Shown here piece by piece: positions 1 through 7,333 of a stretch of DNA of 17,954 nucleotides. The DNA comes from JAJFGI01 sp036397065 (lineage in GTDB: Bacteria; Pseudomonadota; Alphaproteobacteria; Kiloniellales; J153), in contig DASWJP010000150.1 of NCBI GenBank assembly GCA_036397065.1, forward strand, positions 1 to 17,954, read 5' to 3'. The notes under the pieces are model-generated. The model worked only from the letters and a program-made list of their open reading frames with translations, ran no database searches and was not told the origin of the DNA. How positions within the stretch are numbered: position 1 is the first letter of the stretch; every line of letters begins with the position of its first letter. The position numbers were made by a program, and so were the translations under genes.

Positions 1-125
<125 letters not shown>

Positions 126-176
126 CGCAGAGTTCGGGGCCGCGGCAGGCCGGCGAGAGGTTAAATAGGGTCGACG

Positions 177-491
177 ATGGATAGTCAAAACATACGCATC
201 CGCCTCAAGGCGTTTGATCATCGGGTGCTGGATCAGTCGACCGCGGAAATCGTCGGCACGGCGAAACGCACGGGTGCGCAGATTCGCGGCCCGATTCCGC
301 TGCCGACGCGGATCGAGAAATTCACGGTGCTCCGTGGGCCGCACATCGACAAGAAAAGCCGCGAACAGTTCGAGATCCGCACGCACAAGCGGTTGCTCGA
401 TATCGTCGATCCGACGCCGCAAACCGTGGAAGCGCTGATGAAGCTCGACCTGGCCGCCGGCGTCGACGTCGAGATCAAGCTCAAGGGCTAG
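177..491 (+). CDS. rpsJ: 30S ribosomal protein S10
   Basis: S10 is a protein of the small-subunit head and, in some bacteria, also a partner of NusB in antitermination. The product is 104 residues, the normal length. It starts MDSQNIRIRLKAFDHRVLD and contains the conserved GPIPLPT segment (about residues 38-44) and HIDKKSREQFE, parts of the loop that reaches into the head. The ATG at 177 follows a purine-rich GAGAGG at 155-160, a rather distant Shine-Dalgarno match. Only 51 bases separate it from tuf, so the S10 cluster is probably co-transcribed with the str operon rather than starting from its own long leader. Confidence 0.97.
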   Translation: MDSQNIRIRLKAFDHRVLDQSTAEIVGTAKRTGAQIRGPIPLPTRIEKFTVLRGPHIDKKSREQFEIRTHKRLLDIVDPTPQTVEALMKLDLAAGVDVEIKLKG

Positions 492-495
492 GACC

Positions 496-1257
496 ATGCG
501 GACCGGTTTGATAGCACAGAAATTAGGCATGACCCGGGTGTTCACCGACGAGGGCGAGCACCTGCCGGTGACCGTCCTCAAGCTCGACGGCTGCCACGTG
601 GTGGCCGTGCGCCGGCGCGAGTCCGATGGGTATGACGCGGTGCAGCTGGGCAGCGGCAAGACCAAGGTGGCCCGTGTCGGCAAGGCCATGCGTGGCCATT
701 TCGCCAAGGCGAAGGTCGAGCCGCGGCGCCGGGTAACCGAGTTCCGCGTGTCCGAGGACGCGCTCCTCGAAGTCGGGCAGGAGCTTTCGCCGGCGCATTT
801 CGTGGCCGGACAGTTCGTGGACGTGGTCGGCACCTCGATCGGCAAGGGGTTCGCCGGTGTCATCAAGCGGCACAATTTCGGCGGCCTGCGCGCCACCCAC
901 GGTGTCTCCGTCTCGCACCGCAGCCATGGCTCGACCGGTAACCGCCAGGACCCCGGTAAGGTCTTCAAGGGCAAGAAGATGGCCGGCCATATGGGCGACC
1001 GCCGGGTCACCACCCAAAACCTGCGCGTCGTCGCCACCGACGAGGCGGAAGGGCTGATCCTGGTGCATGGCGCCATCCCGGGTGCCGAGGGCGGCTGGGT
1101 GCGGATCAGCGATGCGGTCAAGCATGCGGTGCCGAAAGAGGCGCCATTCCCCGCCGGCCTGCGGGCCGGATCGGCACCTTCGGACGCGGCGCCGGAAACG
1201 GCTCCCGAGGCGGCCCCTGATTCAGCCGCCGATGCGGCAGAAAGCAAGAAGGACTGA
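496..1257 (+). CDS. rplC: 50S ribosomal protein L3, with a C-terminal extension
   Basis: L3 is an early-assembly protein near the peptidyl-transferase centre. The product is 253 residues, about 40 more than the E. coli form. The core runs from MRTGLIAQKLGMTRVF to about residue 212 and includes GNRQDPGKVFKGKKMAGHMG (148-167). Gln151 in that segment aligns with the glutamine that PrmB methylates in E. coli L3. Residues from about 213 to the end form an Ala/Pro/Glu-rich tail with repeats such as APETAPEAAPDSAADAAES, ending in KKD, and are probably disordered. The stop codon shares a base with the upstream ATG candidate of rplD, so translation of the two genes is probably coupled. Confidence 0.96.
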   Translation: MRTGLIAQKLGMTRVFTDEGEHLPVTVLKLDGCHVVAVRRRESDGYDAVQLGSGKTKVARVGKAMRGHFAKAKVEPRRRVTEFRVSEDALLEVGQELSPAHFVAGQFVDVVGTSIGKGFAGVIKRHNFGGLRATHGVSVSHRSHGSTGNRQDPGKVFKGKKMAGHMGDRRVTTQNLRVVATDEAEGLILVHGAIPGAEGGWVRISDAVKHAVPKEAPFPAGLRAGSAPSDAAPETAPEAAPDSAADAAESKKD

Positions 1258-1262
1258 TGGGC

Positions 1263-1883
1263 ATGAAATGCGCCGTCACAAGCCTCGACAATAGGAAGGC
1301 CGGCGAGATCGACTTGGACGAGTCGATCTTCGGCCTGGCGCCGCGCGCCGATATTTTGACGCGCATGGTGAATTGGCAGCTGGCAAAGCGCCGGGCCGGT
1401 ACCCATCTGGTGAAGAACCGGAGCGACGTCAGCGTCTCCACCCGCAAGATGTATCGGCAGAAGGGCACTGGCCGGGCCCGGCACGGGGCGGCCAGTGTGT
1501 CGCAGTTCCGCGGCGGTGGCCGAGCCTTCGGTCCGGTGCTGCGCGATCACGCGCACGACCTGCCGAAGAAGGTGCGCAAACTGGCGCTCAAGACGGCCCT
1601 GTCGACCAAGGCGGCGGAAGGCAAGCTGATCGTCCTGGACGCCGCCAAGCTGAAGGATAACAAGACCGCCGAGTTGGCCCGCCGGTTCGGCAGCCTCGGC
1701 TGGACCTCGGTGCTGATCATTGATGGTGCCGCGGTCGATGCCGGTTTTGCCCGCGCCGCGCGGAACATTCCGGGCATCGACGTGCTGCCCCAGCAGGGCG
1801 CCAACGTGTACGACATTTTACGCCGCGACACCCTGGTCCTGACCAAGGATGCGGTGCAGGCGCTGGAGGCGCGACTCAAATGA
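1263..1883 (+). CDS. rplD: 50S ribosomal protein L4
   Basis: L4 binds 23S rRNA domain I, and its long loop lines the peptide exit tunnel. The conserved loop is visible as KMYRQKGTGRARHGA with the FRGGGRAFGP segment that follows. Two starts are possible. ATG 1257 overlaps the rplC stop as TGATG; ATG 1263 gives MKCAVTSLDN. I prefer 1263 (206 residues) because AAGGA at 1249-1253 is then 9 bases away, against 3 bases from 1257; the longer form would be 208 residues. In E. coli L4 represses the S10 operon through its leader. No such leader is visible here, so that control is not implied. Confidence 0.95.
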   Translation: MKCAVTSLDNRKAGEIDLDESIFGLAPRADILTRMVNWQLAKRRAGTHLVKNRSDVSVSTRKMYRQKGTGRARHGAASVSQFRGGGRAFGPVLRDHAHDLPKKVRKLALKTALSTKAAEGKLIVLDAAKLKDNKTAELARRFGSLGWTSVLIIDGAAVDAGFARAARNIPGIDVLPQQGANVYDILRRDTLVLTKDAVQALEARLK

Positions 1884-2212
1884 GCAGGGGACGGCCGCGG
1901 CAGAAGAAGACGGTAACGGTCTCGCGCGAGCGCCTCTATGAGCTGGTGCGCCGCCCGATCGTGACCGAAAAATCGACCCTTGGCTCGGAGCACCACCAAG
2001 TGGCTTTCGAGGTGCCCTTGGATGCGCGCAAACCGGAGATTCAGGTGGCGGTCGAGAGCTTGTTCAAGGTGAAGGTCAAGGCCGTGAACACCTTGCGGCA
2101 AAAGGGCAAGTCCAAGCGGTTCCGCGGCAAGCTGGGAACCCGCTCGGATCTGAAGAAGGCCTACGTGACCCTGGAAGAGGGGCACAGCATCGACGTGACC
2201 ACGGGCATATAA
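1880..2212 (+). CDS. rplW: 50S ribosomal protein L23
   Basis: L23 sits at the exit of the nascent-peptide tunnel and is the docking site for trigger factor and SRP. The product is 110 residues. A basic leader of about 20 residues (MSRGRPRQKKTVTVSRERL) precedes the conserved core, which starts near LVRRPIVTEKS and includes VAFEVPLDARKPEIQVAVE and VKVKAVNTL. The ATG overlaps the rplD stop as ATGA, a typical translational coupling arrangement. The N-terminal leader is longer than in E. coli L23; similar leaders are known to me from other alphaproteobacteria. Confidence 0.95.
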   Translation: MSRGRPRQKKTVTVSRERLYELVRRPIVTEKSTLGSEHHQVAFEVPLDARKPEIQVAVESLFKVKVKAVNTLRQKGKSKRFRGKLGTRSDLKKAYVTLEEGHSIDVTTGI

Positions 2213-2215
2213 GCG

Positions 2216-3046
2216 ATGGCACTGAAAACCCATAATCCCACCACCCCCGGCCGCCGCGGCCTGGTCACGATCGACCGCAGCGAGTTGTGGAAGGGCAAGC
2301 CGGTCAAATCCCTGACCGAGGGTCTGCACAGCACCGGCGGGCGCAACAACCACGGGCGCATGACAGCGCGCCGCCGTGGCGGCGGGCATAAGCGCCGCTA
2401 CCGGCTGATCGATTTCAAGCGGCACAAGCTGGACATGCCGGCCAAGGTGCTGCGTCTGGAATACGATCCGAACCGCACCGCCTTCATCGCCCTGATCGAA
2501 TACACGGATGGCGAGCAAAGCTACATCCTGGCGCCACAGCGCCTGGCGGCGGGCGATACGGTGATCTCCGCGGCGCGCGCCGACATCAAGCCGGGCAACG
2601 CCATGCCCCTGTCGGCTATTCCGGTCGGCACCATCGTCCACAACGTGGAGATGAAGGTCGGCAGCGGCGGCCAGCTTGCCCGCTCGGCGGGCACCTACGT
2701 GCAATTGGTCGGCCGCGATTCGGGCAATGCGCTGCTGCGCCTCGGGTCCGGCGAAGTGCGCATGGTGCGCGCCGAATGCATGGCCTCCATCGGCGCCGTG
2801 TCCAACCCGGATCAGGCGAACATCAAGATCGGCAAGGCCGGGCGCAGCCGGTGGCTGGGGCAGCGGCCCATCGTGCGCGGCGTCGCCATGAACCCGGTCG
2901 ATCACCCGCACGGCGGCGGCGAAGGCCGCACCTCGGGCGGCCGCCATCCGGTCAGCCCCTGGGGCAAGCCGACCAAGGGCGCGAAGACGCGCAAGAACAA
3001 GCGGACGGCGAAGCAGATCGTTCGCCGCCGCCGCAAGAAGCGTTAG
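2216..3046 (+). CDS. rplB: 50S ribosomal protein L2
   Basis: L2 is a primary 23S rRNA-binding protein needed for subunit association and peptidyl transferase activity. The product is 276 residues, the normal length. The RNA-binding region carries NNHGRMTARRRGGGHKRRYR (44-63). The C-terminal hallmark NPVDHPHGGGEG is at about 226-237; His230 matches the conserved histidine (His229 in E. coli) near the catalytic centre. The protein ends in a very basic RRRRKKR. It starts 3 bases after rplW and is followed after 12 bases by rpsS. Confidence 0.97.
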   Translation: MALKTHNPTTPGRRGLVTIDRSELWKGKPVKSLTEGLHSTGGRNNHGRMTARRRGGGHKRRYRLIDFKRHKLDMPAKVLRLEYDPNRTAFIALIEYTDGEQSYILAPQRLAAGDTVISAARADIKPGNAMPLSAIPVGTIVHNVEMKVGSGGQLARSAGTYVQLVGRDSGNALLRLGSGEVRMVRAECMASIGAVSNPDQANIKIGKAGRSRWLGQRPIVRGVAMNPVDHPHGGGEGRTSGGRHPVSPWGKPTKGAKTRKNKRTAKQIVRRRRKKR

Positions 3047-3058
3047 AGGAGTTCAAGA

Positions 3059-3337
3059 GTGGCTCGCTCCGTATGGAAAGGCCCGTTCGTCGACGGTTAT
3101 CTGCTGAAGAAGGCGGACAAGGCGCGCGGCACCGGCCGCAACGAGATCATCCGCACCTGGTCGCGGCGCTCGACGATTCTGCCGCAATTCGTCGGCCTGA
3201 CCTTTGGCGTCCACAACGGCAAGAAATTCCTGCCGGTTCTGGTGACCGAGAACATGGTCGGCCACAAGCTGGGTGAATTCGCGCCGACGCGCACCTTCCA
3301 CGGCCATACCGCGGACAAGAAGGCGAAGAGGGTCTAA
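3059..3337 (+). CDS. rpsS: 30S ribosomal protein S19
   Basis: S19 is a protein of the small-subunit head that forms a complex with S13 near the A-site tRNA. The product is 92 residues, the normal length. The family signatures ARSVWKGPFVDGYLLKK and RRSTILPQFVGLTFGVHNGK are intact. The start codon is GTG at 3059, with a good Shine-Dalgarno GGAG at 3048-3051 seven bases upstream. That site directly follows the rplB stop at 3044-3046. A GTG start in a very highly expressed gene is notable but recurs in this locus (rpmC, adk, rpsM). Confidence 0.96.
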   Translation: MARSVWKGPFVDGYLLKKADKARGTGRNEIIRTWSRRSTILPQFVGLTFGVHNGKKFLPVLVTENMVGHKLGEFAPTRTFHGHTADKKAKRV

Positions 3338-3342
3338 CGGAT

Positions 3343-3723
3343 ATGGGTAAGCCAAAGCATCCGCGCCGCCTGCCGGAGAACGAGGCCATGGCCAAGGCGC
3401 GCAACCTGCGCACCAGCGCGCAGAAGCTGAACGAGGTCGCCGAGTCGATCCGCGGCAAGAGCGCCGAGGCGGCGCTGTCCGAACTTGCCTTCTCGAAGCG
3501 GCGCATCGCCAACGATGTGCGCAAGGTCTTGCAGTCGGCGATCGCCAATGCGGAGAACAATCATCAACTGGATGTGGACCGCCTGTTCGTTGCCGCGGCG
3601 ACCGTCGGCAAGAGTTTCGTTCTCAAGCGTTTCCGGCCCCGCGCACGCGGCCGGGCCGGGCCGATCCAAAAGCCCTGGAGCTCGCTGACGGTGGTGGTGC
3701 GTGAACGCGAGGAAACGGCGTAA
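3343..3723 (+). CDS. rplV: 50S ribosomal protein L22
   Basis: L22 contacts all 23S rRNA domains, and its beta-hairpin lines the peptide exit tunnel. The product is 126 residues. After a short lead (MGKPKHPRRLPENEAMAKAR) comes the helical core with LRTSAQKLNEVAESIRGK, then the hairpin and its flanks with FRPRARGRAGPIQKPWSSLT, the region where macrolide-resistance changes occur in other bacteria. A second in-frame ATG at about residue 16 (AMAKARNLRTS) is a possible shorter start. The stop overlaps the start of rpsC as TAATG. Confidence 0.95.
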   Translation: MGKPKHPRRLPENEAMAKARNLRTSAQKLNEVAESIRGKSAEAALSELAFSKRRIANDVRKVLQSAIANAENNHQLDVDRLFVAAATVGKSFVLKRFRPRARGRAGPIQKPWSSLTVVVREREETA

Positions 3724-4400
3724 TGGGTCAAAAAGTCAATCCGATCGGCCTGCGGCTTGGGGTCAACCGTACCTGGGACTCCCGGTGGTATGCGGACGCC
3801 GGCTATGCGCAGTTGCTGCACGAGGATCTGAAGATCCGCAAGTTCCTGCGCGACCGCCTGCTACAGGCCGGGATCTCACGCATCATCATCGAGCGGCCGG
3901 CGAAGAAGGCGCGCATCACCATTCACACGGCGCGGCCGGGCGTGGTGATCGGCAAGAAGGGCGCCGATATCGAGAAGCTGCGAGTCGAGCTGCAAAAGAT
4001 GACCGGCAGCGAGGTGCACCTCAACATCGTCGAAATCCGCAAGCCGGAAATCGATGCCCGGCTGGTGGCGGAAAACATCGCCAATCAGCTGGAACGCCGG
4101 GTGGCTTTCCGCCGCGCCATGAAGCGCGCCGTGCAATCGGCCATGCGCCTGGGCGCGCAAGGCATCCGGATCAATTGCGGCGGTCGCTTGGGCGGCATGG
4201 AGATTGCACGCACCGAGTGGTACCGCGAAGGCCGGGTGCCGCTGCATACCCTGCGCGCCGATGTCGACTACGGCGAGGCGACGGCCAAGACCACATACGG
4301 CACGTGCGGCGTGAAGGTCTGGGTGTTCAAGGGCGAAATCATGGCCCATGACCCGATGGCCCAGGAAAAGCGTCTGCAAGAGACGCATCAGACGCGCTGA
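3723..4400 (+). CDS. rpsC: 30S ribosomal protein S3
   Basis: S3 lies at the mRNA entry tunnel of the small subunit and takes part in mRNA unwinding with S4 and S5. The product is 225 residues, close to the usual length. It begins MGQKVNPIGLRLGVNRTWDS. The type II KH domain holds the GXXG loop in GVVIGKKGADIEKLR (about 75-89). The C-terminal domain includes IRINCGGRLGGMEIARTEWY. The ATG shares its A with the rplV stop, and GAGG just upstream at 3709-3712 serves as ribosome binding site. The C-terminus stops soon after AHDPMAQEKRLQE. Confidence 0.97.
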   Translation: MGQKVNPIGLRLGVNRTWDSRWYADAGYAQLLHEDLKIRKFLRDRLLQAGISRIIIERPAKKARITIHTARPGVVIGKKGADIEKLRVELQKMTGSEVHLNIVEIRKPEIDARLVAENIANQLERRVAFRRAMKRAVQSAMRLGAQGIRINCGGRLGGMEIARTEWYREGRVPLHTLRADVDYGEATAKTTYGTCGVKVWVFKGEIMAHDPMAQEKRLQETHQTR

Positions 4401-4427
4401 ACGGGACGGAGTTAAGGACGTAGGATT

Positions 4428-4853
4428 ATGCTGCAGCCGAAGCGGACAAAATACCGGAAGCAATTCAAGGGCCGCATCCATGGCAAGGCCAAGGGTGGAT
4501 TCTCCCTGGCGTTCGGCGCCTATGGCCTGAAAGCCACCAGCCCGGGCCGCTTGTCGTCGCGGCAGATCGAGGCGGCGCGGCGGACCATTACCCGCCACAT
4601 GAAGCGTCTCGGCAAGCTGTGGATTCGCGTCTTCCCGGACGTGCCGGTCTCGCAGAAGCCGGCCGAAGTGCGGCAGGGCAAGGGCAAGGGCACGCCGGAG
4701 TGGTGGGCGGCACGGGTCAAGCCGGGCCGGATCATGTTCGAGTTGGATGGCGTGCCGCGGCAATTGGCGGTTGAGGCGTTCACCTTGGCGTCCGCCAAGC
4801 TGCCCATCGGCACCAAGTTCGTCAGCCGCCTGGGCGAGGAGAGCAAGAAGTGA
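4428..4853 (+). CDS. rplP: 50S ribosomal protein L16
   Basis: L16 is a late-assembly protein of the A-site region of the large subunit. The product is 141 residues, slightly longer than the E. coli 136. It starts MLQPKRTKYRKQFKGRIHGK. The conserved segments GLKATSPGRLSSRQIEAARR, RVFPDVPVSQKPAEVRQGKG and WWAARVKPGRIMFEL are intact; the stretch around the last two contains the arginine that a Jumonji-type oxygenase hydroxylates in E. coli. The 27-base gap before it is purine-rich and holds its ribosome binding site. Its stop overlaps the rpmC start. Confidence 0.96.
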   Translation: MLQPKRTKYRKQFKGRIHGKAKGGFSLAFGAYGLKATSPGRLSSRQIEAARRTITRHMKRLGKLWIRVFPDVPVSQKPAEVRQGKGKGTPEWWAARVKPGRIMFELDGVPRQLAVEAFTLASAKLPIGTKFVSRLGEESKK

Positions 4854-5047
4854 AAGCCGGTGATCTGAGAACCAAGTCAGCCGACGAGCTCAGCGAGAGC
4901 CTGATTAATCTGCGCAAGGAACAGTTCAATCTGCGCTTTCAGAAGGCGAGCGGGCAGTTGGATAACACGGCGCGCGCCCGGCAAGTCCGCCGCGATATCG
5001 CGCGGATCAAGACGCTGCTGCGCGAATCGCAGCCAAGCGCCTCGTAG
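4850..5047 (+). CDS. rpmC: 50S ribosomal protein L29
   Basis: L29 is a small two-helix protein beside L23 at the tunnel exit. The product is 65 residues, the normal length. The signature LRKEQFNLRFQKASGQL and the final helix ARQVRRDIARIKTLLRE are typical. The start is GTG at 4850, overlapping the rplP stop as GTGA, and AGGAG at 4837-4841 is eight bases upstream, inside rplP. This gene ends the S10 cluster in most bacteria; here rpsQ follows after 13 bases with no visible terminator. Confidence 0.95.
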   Translation: MKAGDLRTKSADELSESLINLRKEQFNLRFQKASGQLDNTARARQVRRDIARIKTLLRESQPSAS

Positions 5048-5060
5048 GAGAATTTGAGAA

Positions 5061-5303
5061 ATGCCGCGACGTGTATTGCAAGGTGTAGTGGTCAGCGACA
5101 AGGCGAACCAGACGATTACCGTCCTGGTCGAGCGTCGGATCATGCATCCGCTATATAAGAAGATCATCAGGCGGAGCAAGAAGTACCACGCTCACGACCA
5201 GGACAATCACTGCAAGATTGGCGATATCGTGCGGATCGAGGAATGCCGCCCGATTTCCAAATCGAAGTCCTGGCGAGTCGTCAGCGATAGCGCTGGCGCT
5301 TAA
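5061..5303 (+). CDS. rpsQ: 30S ribosomal protein S17
   Basis: S17 is an OB-fold primary binder of 16S rRNA at the base of the body. The product is 80 residues. The family motif VERRIMHPLYKKIIRRSKKY (about 28-47) and the following AHDQDNHCKIGDIVRIEECR are intact, as is PISKSKSWRVV near the end. The ATG at 5061 is preceded by TAGGAG at 5046-5051, overlapping the rpmC stop. The longer, non-enterobacterial end is typical of S17 outside gammaproteobacteria. Confidence 0.95.
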   Translation: MPRRVLQGVVVSDKANQTITVLVERRIMHPLYKKIIRRSKKYHAHDQDNHCKIGDIVRIEECRPISKSKSWRVVSDSAGA

Positions 5304-5324
5304 GGCCAAGGAAGGTAAAAGACC

Positions 5325-5693
5325 ATGATCCAGATGCAGACGCAGCTCGAAGTGGCCGATAACTCGGGTGCCCGGCGCGTGCAGTGCATCAAGGTGCTCG
5401 GCGGCTCCAAACGCAAGACCGCTGGGGTCGGTGATGTCATCGTGGTGAGCGTGAAAGAAGCGATTCCGCGCGGCAAGGTGAAGAAGGGCGACGTGCATCG
5501 CGCCGTCATCGTACGCACCGCCAAGGAAATTCGCCGAGAGGATGGCAGCGCCATTCGGTTCGATACCAACGCGGCGGTGTTGATCAGCAAGCAGGGCGAG
5601 CCGATCGGGACCCGTATTTTCGGCCCGGTGACCCGCGAATTGCGGGCCCGGAAATTCATGAAGATCGTCTCGCTGGCGCCTGAGGTTTTGTGA
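5325..5693 (+). CDS. rplN: 50S ribosomal protein L14
   Basis: L14 is a subunit-interface protein that contacts 16S rRNA and is the target of the silencing factor RsfS. The product is 122 residues, exactly the usual length. It starts MIQMQTQLEVADNSGARRVQ, with the signature VADNSGA, followed by IKVLGGSKRK and VIVSVKEAIPRGKVKKG in the beta-barrel. The ending MKIVSLAPEVL is canonical. The stop overlaps the start of rplX. Confidence 0.97.
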   Translation: MIQMQTQLEVADNSGARRVQCIKVLGGSKRKTAGVGDVIVVSVKEAIPRGKVKKGDVHRAVIVRTAKEIRREDGSAIRFDTNAAVLISKQGEPIGTRIFGPVTRELRARKFMKIVSLAPEVL

Positions 5694-6016
5694 TGGCTAA
5701 GAAATTCAAGATCCGCAAAGGCGACAAGGTGACCGTCATCACCGGCCGCGACAAGGGCAAGACCGGCGAGGTCCTGCGTGTCTTGCGCAAGGATTCACGC
5801 GTCCTTGTCCAGGGTGTCAACGTCGTCAAGCGGCACACGCGGCCGGCCCAGACGAGCCCCGGCGGCATCGTCGAGAAAGAGGCGTCTCTGCACATCTCCA
5901 ATATTGCTCATGTCGATCCAAAGAGCGACCGGCCGACCCGCGTCGGCATCCGGATCGAAAAGGGCGGCCGCAAGGTGCGCTTCGCCAAGCGCTCCGGCGA
6001 AGCGCTCGATCTGTAA
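5693..6016 (+). CDS. rplX: 50S ribosomal protein L24
   Basis: L24 is an assembly-initiator protein that binds the 5' end of 23S rRNA. The KOW motif is seen as KKFKIRKGDKVTVITGRDKG at the N-terminus, followed by KTGEVLRVL. The family segment GINVVKRH appears as GVNVVKRHTRP, with GGIVEKEA after it. I place the start at ATG 5693, which shares its A with the rplN stop and has GAGG at 5682-5685 seven bases upstream (107 residues). A GTG immediately before it at 5690 would add one residue. The fit to the family is complete. Confidence 0.95.
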   Translation: MAKKFKIRKGDKVTVITGRDKGKTGEVLRVLRKDSRVLVQGVNVVKRHTRPAQTSPGGIVEKEASLHISNIAHVDPKSDRPTRVGIRIEKGGRKVRFAKRSGEALDL

Positions 6017-6032
6017 GGCAGGACCAAGCGCG

Positions 6033-6575
6033 ATGAAAGTGCGTCTTCAAGAACAATACGAGACGGTTCTCAGGCCGGCCCTGATGAAGGAGTTCGACTA
6101 CAAGAACGTCATGGCCGTGCCGCGGTTGGAAAAGATCGTCCTCAACATGGGCGTGGGCGAGGGCGTGCAGGACCAGAAGAAGGTCCACGCCGCCGCCGCT
6201 GAGCTAACCCTGATTGCCGGGCAAAAGGCTGTGGTAACCCGCTCCAAGACATCGATCGCGGTCTACAAGCTGCGCGAGGGCATGCCGATCGGCTGCAAGG
6301 TCACGCTGCGGGGCAAGCGCATGTATGAGTTTCTCGACCGGCTGATCACCATCGCGCTGCCGCGGGTTCGCGACTTCCGCGGGGTGTCGCCGAAAAGTTT
6401 CGATGGGCGAGGCAACTTCGCCCTTGGTTTGAAGGAACAGATCGTCTTCCCCGAAATCGACTATGACCAGGTCGGCGAAATTCGCGGGATGGATGTTGTG
6501 ATCTGCACCAGCGCCAAAAGCGATGACGAAGCGAGAGCCCTGCTCAGGGGCTTTCAAATGCCGTTTACCAAATAA
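6033..6575 (+). CDS. rplE: 50S ribosomal protein L5
   Basis: L5 is part of the 5S RNP of the central protuberance and contacts the P-site tRNA. The product is 180 residues, the usual length. It starts MKVRLQEQYETVLRPALMKE. The conserved segments VPRLEKIVLNMGVGEG, TRSKTSIAVYKLREGMPIGC and RDFRGVSPKSFDGRGNF are present, and it ends near the canonical LLRGFQMPF. The ATG at 6033 follows GCAGGACC just upstream; the reading frame stays open further 5', but that part overlaps rplX in another frame and resembles no part of L5. Confidence 0.96.
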   Translation: MKVRLQEQYETVLRPALMKEFDYKNVMAVPRLEKIVLNMGVGEGVQDQKKVHAAAAELTLIAGQKAVVTRSKTSIAVYKLREGMPIGCKVTLRGKRMYEFLDRLITIALPRVRDFRGVSPKSFDGRGNFALGLKEQIVFPEIDYDQVGEIRGMDVVICTSAKSDDEARALLRGFQMPFTK

Positions 6576-6599
6576 GCGGTGGAAAGGAATTCAGAACCG

Positions 6600-6905
6600 A
6601 TGGCTAAGACGAGTGCCGTCAACAAGAACCTGAAGCGCCGCAAACTGGCGGCGCAGCATGCCCCCCGGCGGGCGCGGCTTAAGGTGATCGCGCGCGATCG
6701 TGCCTTGCCGCCCGAGGAGCGCTTCCAGGCGTATCTCAAGCTGGCGCAAATGCCGCGCAACAGCTCGCCGGGCCGGATTCGCAATCGCTGCGAATTGTCC
6801 GGCCGCCCGCGCGGCGTGTATCGGAAGTTCAAGCTTTCGCGGATCGCGCTGCGGGACCTGGCGTCAATCGGCCAGATCCCCGGCATGGTCAAGTCGAGCT
6901 GGTAG
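6600..6905 (+). CDS. rpsN: 30S ribosomal protein S14, zinc-free type
   Basis: S14 is a protein of the 30S head, next to S3, S10 and S19. The product is 101 residues, the long type that lacks the zinc-binding CXXC pairs; only one cysteine is visible, in NRCELSGRPRGVYRKFKLSR. The signature RNRCELSGRPRG is intact and the ending PGMVKSSW is canonical. ATG 6600 is chosen because MAKTSAVNKNLKRRK matches the family, and GGAAAGGA at 6582-6589 lies just upstream. The frame can be extended to a GTG at 6579 but without family support. Confidence 0.95.
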   Translation: MAKTSAVNKNLKRRKLAAQHAPRRARLKVIARDRALPPEERFQAYLKLAQMPRNSSPGRIRNRCELSGRPRGVYRKFKLSRIALRDLASIGQIPGMVKSSW

Positions 6906-6923
6906 TAGGAGAGGGTATCCGCG

Positions 6924-7322
6924 ATGGCGATGAGCGATCCTTTGGGGGATATGCTGACCCGCATCCGCAACGGTCAGCGGGTGGGCAAGTCGACGGTGCG
7001 CGCACCGGCCTCCCGGTTGCGTTCGGGTGTGCTCGATGTGCTCAAGCGCGAAGGCTACATCCGCGATTTCCGAACCGAGGAGCAGCGCGCTGGCGTATCC
7101 GAGATCGAGATCGAATTGAAGTACCACGACGGGGCCCCGGTCATTCAGGAAATCTCGCGGGTCTCCCGGCCGGGTCAGCGGGTGTACTCGAAGATTAAGG
7201 AATTGCCGCGCCATTACAGCGGGTTGGGGATCACTATCCTGTCGACCCCGCGCGGTGTCATGTCGGACCAGGAAGCGCGCGCCGCCAATGTCGGTGGCGA
7301 AGTGCTCTGCCGGGTATTCTAA
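6924..7322 (+). CDS. rpsH: 30S ribosomal protein S8
   Basis: S8 is a primary binder of 16S rRNA helix 21 in the central domain. The product is 132 residues, the normal length. It starts MAMSDPLGDMLTRIRNGQ. The C-terminal domain has SRPGQRVYSKIKELP, GLGITILSTPRGVMSD and the ending GGEVLCRVF. The signature STPRGVMSDQEAR is close to the family consensus. In E. coli S8 represses the spc operon by binding the rplE region of its mRNA; no such site was recognised here by eye. GAGGG at 6911-6915 serves as ribosome binding site. Confidence 0.96.
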   Translation: MAMSDPLGDMLTRIRNGQRVGKSTVRAPASRLRSGVLDVLKREGYIRDFRTEEQRAGVSEIEIELKYHDGAPVIQEISRVSRPGQRVYSKIKELPRHYSGLGITILSTPRGVMSDQEARAANVGGEVLCRVF

Positions 7323-7333
7323 GAGGATCGGCG

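Noticed and set aside
1547..2947. A 466-codon open frame on the minus strand opposite rplD, rplW and rplB
   Set aside because: Its product is rich in Ala, Arg, His and Gly with no recognisable domain, and it lies wholly opposite well-conserved ribosomal genes. Long antisense frames are expected from GC-rich codon use.
5778..6032. Upstream in-frame extension of rplE into rplX
   Set aside because: The added residues are Ser/Arg/Ala-rich shadow sequence, and family alignment starts at MKVRLQEQYE.
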